DNA of 8,926 nt, taken from contig JABMDE010000074.1 of the NCBI GenBank assembly GCA_015904055.1, forward strand, positions 62,753-71,678, read 5' to 3'. The position numbers and the translations under genes were made by a program. Below the pieces are notes generated by a model that saw only the letters and a list, made by a program, of their open reading frames with translations, made no database searches and was not told the origin of the DNA. Source of the stretch: Nitrospira sp. (GTDB taxonomy: Bacteria; Nitrospirota; Nitrospiria; Nitrospirales; Nitrospiraceae). Positions 5,795 through 8,926 of this stretch are shown in pieces (position 1 is the stretch's first letter; each line of letters starts with the position of its first letter).

Positions 5795-7213
5795 ATGGAT
5801 CAAGAGCATATTCTCGTAGTCGACGATGACGAAGGTCTCCTGCATTTGGTGAAGATGCGGCTCTCCGCGATGGGATTCGCTGTAACCTCGGCTACGACGG
5901 GGCAGGAAGCGGTTGGAGAGGCCAAGAAGAAGATGTTCGATCTGGCGATCACCGATTTGCGTCTTCGCGGCGAGGACGGGTTGGATGTCACCGAGGAATT
6001 GCTCCGTATCCACCCCGGTCTGCCAGTCATCATTCTGACCGCGCATGGCAGCATTCCCAACGCCGTCGAGGCCATGCAGCGTGGCGCATTCGGCTATCTG
6101 ACCAAACCGTTCGACGACAAGGAGCTGAAGGCGACAATCGAAAAAGCTCTCTCGCAACAGCGGATGAGCCGGGAGATCAAGCGGCTTAAATCGCTCGTCA
6201 AGGAGCTCTATGGCCTTGAAAACGTCGTTGCGCGAAGCCCCGCCATGCAGCGGCTATTTCAGCAAATCGCCCAAGTGGCCGATTCGGATGCCACGATTCT
6301 GCTTTTCGGAGAAACCGGAACCGGCAAGGAGGTGATGGCTCGCGTCATTCATACCAACAGCCGGCGTTCCAAGGGGCCGTTTGTGGCGCTTAATTGTGCG
6401 GCAATTCCAGAAACGTTGTTTGAAAGCGAGCTCTTTGGACATGTCAAAGGCGCATTCACCAGCGCCCACGGCTCCAAACGAGGACTTTTCCAAATGGCCA
6501 ACGGAGGCACACTGTTCCTGGACGAGATCGGCGAGATGCCGCTCTCGATGCAAGTCAAGCTGTTGCGCGCCGTACAAGAGCGGGAAATTCGTGAGGTGGG
6601 GTCGGAAACGTCGTCGAAGGTGGACGTGCGCATCATCGCCGCCACGAACAAAGATCTTGGAGAGGCGGTCAAGAACGGAACCTTCCGCAACGATCTCTAT
6701 TACCGTATTTCCGTGGTGCCGCTGTTTATTCCTCCGTTGCGTGATCGTCGGGATGATATTCCGCTCCTGGCTCAGCATTTTCTCAAGCTCAGTGTGCAGC
6801 GGGCAAACAAAGAGGTTAAGGGGTTCACCCCTGCTGCGCTCCATCGACTGATCGTCAACCCGTGGCATGGCAACGTACGGGAATTAGAAAATGCGGTTGA
6901 AAAGGCGGTGGTCATGTCGCGCCAGGATATGCTGACGCCGGATCTGCTCCCGTCCGTCGGCGTGTCGCCCGACACACCGCTCAAGCCGCTCACTGAGGCT
7001 AAAGAAGAGTTCGAACGCACCTATTTGAAGAACGTGTTGCAGCTGACGGGAGGCAATATATCTCGCGCTGCCCAGTTTGCCGGCCGATACCGGGCCGATT
7101 TCTATAAGATGCTGAGAAAGTATGGATTGCATCCATCGATGACAAAGGGCAAGCCTGATGCTGAATTGGAAGAACTTGAAGACGAAGCGGATCTGACCGA
7201 GGCAGAACGGTAG
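5795..7213 (+). CDS. glrR: GlrR/QseF-like sigma-54-dependent response regulator
   Basis: A 472-residue NtrC-class activator, starting at ATG 5795 after GGAAGG. The receiver domain (about 4-118) has Asp10-Asp12, phospho-acceptor Asp54, Thr82 and Lys104. The AAA+ domain (about 142-370) has Walker A GETGTGKE (172-179), the sigma-54 loop GAFTSA (219-224), Walker B GGTLFLDE (237-244) and FRNDLYYR (297-304) with arginine-finger candidates. A Fis-type helix-turn-helix lies at about 405-445 (GGNISRAAQFAGRYRADFYKML), and an acidic tail (ELEELEDEADLTEAER) follows. The C-terminal block EF-TYL-LQ-GN-AA-AGR-FYK matches E. coli GlrR well. It is expected to be phosphorylated by the kinase encoded just upstream and to activate sigma-54 RNA polymerase. 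The second Gly of GAFTGA is Ser here, which is unusual at a contact site. Confidence 0.9.
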   Translation: MDQEHILVVDDDEGLLHLVKMRLSAMGFAVTSATTGQEAVGEAKKKMFDLAITDLRLRGEDGLDVTEELLRIHPGLPVIILTAHGSIPNAVEAMQRGAFGYLTKPFDDKELKATIEKALSQQRMSREIKRLKSLVKELYGLENVVARSPAMQRLFQQIAQVADSDATILLFGETGTGKEVMARVIHTNSRRSKGPFVALNCAAIPETLFESELFGHVKGAFTSAHGSKRGLFQMANGGTLFLDEIGEMPLSMQVKLLRAVQEREIREVGSETSSKVDVRIIAATNKDLGEAVKNGTFRNDLYYRISVVPLFIPPLRDRRDDIPLLAQHFLKLSVQRANKEVKGFTPAALHRLIVNPWHGNVRELENAVEKAVVMSRQDMLTPDLLPSVGVSPDTPLKPLTEAKEEFERTYLKNVLQLTGGNISRAAQFAGRYRADFYKMLRKYGLHPSMTKGKPDAELEELEDEADLTEAER

Positions 7214-7552
7214 CGAGCGCAGTCGTATGAATCATATGGATTCGTAGGCAGTGAGGTTGTCCGATCCAAATCCACCCACCCGTCCGTCAGCTGGGTAGGG
7301 AGTGTGTTATTGCGGGTAGTGCTTGTACGGGGCAACGCTAGAGCACGTTCCCCGGTTCTCTGATGGTCTTGGATTGCAATCCACACAACGATGCGGCATG
7401 GCGCGATGCGCAGAGGCCTGGACATCGGCCCTCCTCAATCCCGGCATTCCCTGACGGTATGGAATTGCGCAATGACATCGCAGACCCTGTAGGCCATATA
7501 GGGCCAGGAGAAGCAACGCAGTCGATTAACCCCTCACACAAGGAGAGCGCCA
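7214..7552. other. Non-coding stretch rich in palindromes between regulator and globin
   Basis: No credible gene lies in these 339 bases. A plus-strand 88-codon frame overlapping the globin start has no ribosome site and is a shadow. Visible structures are an imperfect GC hairpin near 7271-7300 (CCACCCACCC against GGGTAGGG), a stronger hairpin at 7328-7354, a perfect 14-base palindrome TGGATTGCAATCCA at 7370-7383, and a 10-base palindrome ATTGCGCAAT at 7464-7473. No convincing sigma-70 or sigma-54 promoter for the globin was identified. Confidence 0.5.
7328..7354 (+). terminator. Hairpin after the regulator gene, possible terminator
   Basis: The left arm CGGGG-C-AACG (7328-7337) pairs with CGTTCCCCG (7346-7354): nine base pairs with one bulged C and an 8-base loop. 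No T run follows, so it would be an atypical intrinsic terminator, a processing site or a regulatory hairpin. Confidence 0.35.
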
Positions 7553-8026
7553 ATGACTCGTACGTCAATCATGCTTGCCGCAGTGCTGTGTATGACTGTC
7601 GGCTGCGCGCAGTTGTCTACTCAGCCTGATGCACCGAAAGCCACTGCTGCGAAAGCCGTGGCGTCGAAAGTCTCGCTCTATGAGCGGCTCGGGGGCACCG
7701 GCCCCATCACGGCCGTCGTGGGGAAATTTGTCAGCATTGTCGGAGCTGACACGCGGATCAACGGCTACTTCGCAAAAGCCGATCTCCCCAAGCTCAAGCG
7801 GCAGTTGGTGGATCAAGTGTGCCAGGCTAGTGGCGGGCCGTGCACCTACGATGGCAAGGATATGAAAACGACGCACAAAGGCATGAAAATTACGGGTGCA
7901 GCCTTCAACGCGCTGGTGGAGGATCTCATCCTCGCCCTCGATACATTTAATGTGCCGGAGCAAGAGAAGGGTGAATTACTTAGCGTTTTAGGGCCGATGA
8001 AGAGTGATATCGTAGAGGTTCCATAG
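7553..8026 (+). CDS. Group 1 truncated haemoglobin with lipoprotein-type signal
   Basis: A 157-residue protein starting at ATG 7553, with AAGGAG seven bases before it. Residues 1-18 (MTRTSIMLAAVLCMTVGC) look like a lipoprotein signal with acylated Cys18; the -3 position is Thr, which is less usual. An Ala/Lys-rich linker follows to about residue 39. The globin domain (41-155) opens with SLYERLGGTGPI, has the CD-turn block ADTRINGYF (Phe73 at CD1), the GGPCTYDGKDMK loop, and proximal His108 in KTTHKGMKIT. By alignment with mycobacterial GlbN, the distal Tyr-B10 and Gln-E11 positions are Val60 and Leu85, so the haem pocket looks apolar. Family members bind O2, NO or related ligands, and an envelope-anchored form could handle NO or redox chemistry outside the cytoplasm. 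It appears to be a single-gene unit followed by a strong hairpin. Confidence 0.85.
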   Translation: MTRTSIMLAAVLCMTVGCAQLSTQPDAPKATAAKAVASKVSLYERLGGTGPITAVVGKFVSIVGADTRINGYFAKADLPKLKRQLVDQVCQASGGPCTYDGKDMKTTHKGMKITGAAFNALVEDLILALDTFNVPEQEKGELLSVLGPMKSDIVEVP

Positions 8027-8031
8027 GGTTA

Positions 8032-8069
8032 CATGACGCGGCTGGTCTGTGCAGGCCAGCCGCGTCATG
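8032..8069 (+). terminator. Perfect 14-bp inverted repeat after the globin gene
   Basis: CATGACGCGGCTGG (8032-8045) and CCAGCCGCGTCATG (8056-8069) are exact complements around a 10-base spacer, starting five bases after the globin stop. Its position argues for transcript termination or 3'-end protection. No T run follows (GGAATGG comes next), so it is not a textbook intrinsic terminator. Confidence 0.6.
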
Positions 8070-8397
8070 GGAATGGAACATGTGAAGGAGGTGAAGTTAT
8101 CGTCTGCTATACTGTGTGTCGGCCATAAGAATCCTCACGAAAACTCTTCTGGATGTTTCCAGTTTTTGACAGGATGTGGGCTATAGATTCTGTCGCAGTA
8201 ACATCGTCCAACTGACTCATGATCAGTCGCAAATCGGTACCAGGAAAGGTTTTCCAGGAGCAGGCACCCGAATAATCCCTACAAAAGCAGGGTAGCTGCA
8301 GGGGTGGGCACTTTTGTATCATTACCCCGCATCCTCATCATTGATGAGTTCTTTGATACATGTTCCGGTGGTTTTCCATAGGTAAGAATCTATTTGC
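8070..8397. other. Gene-poor stretch between globin and the last lipoprotein
   Basis: I find no supported gene in these 328 bases. A near-perfect Shine-Dalgarno-like AAGGAGGTGA (8085-8094) is not followed by a usable start codon at normal distance. A minus-strand 71-codon frame (8107-8322) has no clear ribosome site and no recognisable motif. CTCATCA/TGATGAG (8334-8348) forms a 7-base inverted repeat. The stretch looks more A+T-rich than the genes around it. It may hold the promoter of the next gene, but no good hexamer pair was found. Confidence 0.4.
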
Positions 8398-8415
8398 ATG
8401 GAAAGTGGACGGTGC

Positions 8416-8926
8416 ATGAAGGCAATGGCGACATCAAGAAGCCGGGACTCTTTGACCGGGATCGTTCGTCGAGGCGTGTGTGCCGCCGGCTGTCTAACCT
8501 TCATGTGGATGGTCGGATGCGGCGCTCCCTCTTCCGACAAAGTTCCTGGCCAGGAGTCGCGCGCGGCTATCGCAGGTTCGAACCAGAGCGCTCCAGCACA
8601 AAGCATCAATCAAGAAATCAATAAGCCTGGACCACTCTCGGATGTGAGCCAAGCGGCAAACACAGGTAATTCGAATCAGCGAAATCGTCTTATTGGGAAA
8701 GATGAGGAGAGCAGCCAGCCGCAGCCTCAAAAACTTCCAGAGTCTATTACTAAGGATCTTGCCTCGCCGGATGCCCGCGAACGGTTTCGAGCCCTGAGCC
8801 ATTGGGAGGAGAACGGTGAAGTCAAGGCACCACTCGATGCGGTGTTCGAAGCAATGGAAGATGAAGATGAAGCCGTACGAGCCAAGGCGACTGCCATCGT
8901 AGAACAACGGTGGGCTGCAGAGCACA
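8416..8926 (+). CDS. Lipoprotein with HEAT-like repeats, N-terminal part (runs off right edge)
   Basis: A plus-strand frame open from 8416 to the window end, 170 codons visible. The N-terminus is basic (RSR, then RR at 18-19), followed by a hydrophobic run GVCAAGCLTFMWMV and the lipobox MVGC, with Cys35 as the likely acylated residue. A Ser/Asn/Gln-rich low-complexity linker (about 36-105) precedes helical repeats beginning LASPDARERFRALSHW and continuing AVFEAMEDEDEAVRAKATAIVEQRW. That pattern (D-x-x-x-R-x-x-A-L, D-E-x-A-V-R-x-x-A) is typical of HEAT-like repeats that form protein-binding scaffolds. The start is uncertain: an in-frame ATG at 8398 adds six residues, and GGAAAG lies 10 bases before 8416. 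It is expected to be anchored in the envelope; partner and function are unknown. Confidence 0.7.
   Translation, partial: MKAMATSRSRDSLTGIVRRGVCAAGCLTFMWMVGCGAPSSDKVPGQESRAAIAGSNQSAPAQSINQEINKPGPLSDVSQAANTGNSNQRNRLIGKDEESSQPQPQKLPESITKDLASPDARERFRALSHWEENGEVKAPLDAVFEAMEDEDEAVRAKATAIVEQRWAAEH

Noticed and set aside
7289..7312. GG...GC spacing resembling a -24/-12 promoter upstream of the globin (GGGAGTGTGTTATTGC)
   Set aside because: The spacing between GG and GC is 11 rather than the required 10, and the flanking consensus bases are poor.
8107..8322. 71-codon minus-strand frame
   Set aside because: No ribosome binding site, no recognisable motif and no supporting context; it is consistent with chance in a gene-poor stretch.
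8494..8925. 143-codon minus-strand frame at the right edge
   Set aside because: It is antisense to the plus-strand lipoprotein frame, which has a signal peptide, lipobox and repeat pattern; this frame shows no domain signature.
1..8926. CRISPR arrays, tRNA or rRNA genes
   Set aside because: No regularly spaced short repeats, no cloverleaf-like sequence and no rRNA signature were found on either strand by reading.

Overview
The window is a chromosomal segment of roughly 55-58% GC from a Gram-negative bacterium. It holds lipoprotein signals, an outer-membrane-type kinase accessory lipoprotein and a sigma-54 activator. Gene content and protein style suggest Nitrospirota, probably Nitrospira. 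That is inference from remembered family resemblance, because no database search was possible.

Left part (1 to about 3700): a tandem duplication. An approximately 2.05 kb unit occurs twice in direct orientation at an offset of 2052-2056 bases. Each unit reads, left to right: the 5' end of clpB on the minus strand, a divergent intergenic region, a 276-residue multi-pass membrane protein on the plus strand, and the 5' end of a sensor kinase gene. At about 1646 the kinase start of unit 1 (54 codons) abuts the clpB start of unit 2 (171 codons). The left clpB may be complete but leaves the window. The right clpB is only its N-terminal domain, the left kinase is only its first membrane segment, and the right kinase is complete. 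The copies are about 92% identical in the membrane protein gene by hand count, and nearly all differences in coding parts are synonymous.

Middle (3536-7213): a three-part signalling operon in the order histidine kinase, lipoprotein, sigma-54 response regulator. This matches E. coli glrK(qseE)-qseG(yfhG)-glrR(qseF) in order and in recognisable sequence blocks. The kinase has no stop codon before the lipoprotein, so both lie in one 745-codon frame. A strong internal ribosome binding site and ATG at 5045 could also start the lipoprotein separately. In the regulator the sigma-54-contacting GAFTGA loop reads GAFTSA.

Right part (7214-8926): a palindrome-rich non-coding stretch, a group 1 truncated haemoglobin with a lipoprotein-type signal, a strong inverted repeat after it, a gene-poor stretch, and the start of a second lipoprotein with HEAT-like repeats that runs off the window.

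Possible joint working: the kinase and lipoprotein would sense an envelope signal and pass phosphate to the regulator, which would activate sigma-54 promoters. I found no convincing -24/-12 promoter in the window, so the targets are probably elsewhere. The membrane protein upstream may be linked to the kinase because it keeps its place beside it in both copies, but its function is unknown.
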